Source: Thermoprotei archaeon (GTDB lineage Archaea; Thermoproteota; Thermoprotei; QMSL01; B3-G16). From it: a stretch of 6,114 nucleotides of DNA. Each line of letters starts with the position of its first letter. Position 1 is the stretch's first letter. Location: NCBI GenBank assembly GCA_021158375.1, contig JAGGUS010000255.1:1-6114 (forward strand), given 5' to 3'. Made by a program: the position numbers and the translations under genes. Under the pieces are notes generated by a model that saw nothing but the letters and a program-made list of their open reading frames with translations, was not told where the DNA came from and searched no databases. Positions 5,930-6,114 of the stretch are shown here, piece after piece.

Positions 5930-6114
5930 CTATCGCTCCTCCAGGATTATTTCTACATGTGTTAATTGCTTAAAGAATGGTGTAGCCCGACCAAAGGCTC
6001 GTGGTATATATTTCTTGAGCTTCATAGCTTTATGCGCACAGGCATGAGCAACCCAGAGCCTAGAAGCGTCAAGACCTTTATACTCTGCATTTGAACGAGC
6101 ATTTTCAAGAACTT
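5930..6114 (-). CDS. rpl22: Large subunit ribosomal protein uL22, C-terminal part only
   Basis: The gene runs off the right edge, so only the last 60 codons and the TAG stop (5930-5932) are present. The first full codon starts at 6112. The translation begins VLENARSNAEYKGLD, continues LWVAHACAHKAMKLKKYIPRAFGRATPFFKQ and ends THVEIILEER. These match the family's L.NA..NAE..GLD segment, the PRA.GRA hairpin that reaches the exit tunnel, and the C-terminal H(I/V)E..LEE strand. The 5' end, start and length are not visible. It is immediately upstream of uS3 in the same operon. Confidence 0.95.
   Translation of the reverse strand, partial: VLENARSNAEYKGLDASRLWVAHACAHKAMKLKKYIPRAFGRATPFFKQLTHVEIILEER

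Noticed and set aside
1..6114. Search for a hidden mobile element, CRISPR array, tRNA, defence or otherwise new gene system.
   Set aside because: Nearly every base is assigned to intact, recognisable conserved genes. Gaps are 78 bp, 60 bp or a few bases. No direct or inverted repeats or RNA-gene signatures were seen by eye.

Overview
The window is archaeal chromosome. The evidence is an archaeal-type ribosomal protein cluster (uL22, uS3, uL29, uS17, uL14), with the RNase P protein Rnp1/Pop4 between uL29 and uS17, plus an archaeal XPD-type DNA helicase and an archaeal-type ArgRS. The strong Shine-Dalgarno sites, AT-rich TATA-like elements, thermophile-like protein composition (rich in K, E, R, I and V) and roughly 40% GC by eye fit a thermophilic member of the Thermoproteota/TACK group. 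The lineage is an inference and cannot be fixed from this window alone.

Layout from left to right. argS (12-1964) is on the minus strand and complete. A 78-bp divergent intergenic region (1965-2042) holds one AT-rich TATA-like block that could serve both directions. The XPD/Rad3-family Fe-S helicase gene (2043-3968) is on the plus strand and complete. Its last 17 bp overlap tail-to-tail with uL14. From there to the right edge is a minus-strand operon. In transcription order it reads uL22 (partial, running off the right edge), uS3, uL29, Rnp1, uS17 and uL14.

The operon genes are packed with a 1-nt gap, a 1-nt overlap (TAATG), a 4-nt overlap (ATGA) and a 5-nt gap. Each is preceded by a good Shine-Dalgarno sequence, so coordinated transcription and probable translational coupling are expected. 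The exception is a 60-nt gap before uL14 containing a possible internal promoter. In many archaea this cluster continues past uL14 into uL24, eS4 and uL5. Here it stops and the convergent helicase gene follows, so the cluster has been split at this point.

Functionally, most of the window is translation machinery: ribosomal proteins of both subunits, tRNA 5'-end maturation and tRNA-Arg charging. The helicase is a DNA-processing gene. All genes look intact. I see no mobile element, CRISPR array, RNA gene or unknown gene system. The notable points are local: a HIGG instead of HIGH signature in ArgRS, the cluster break, the convergent overlap and the compact divergent promoter.
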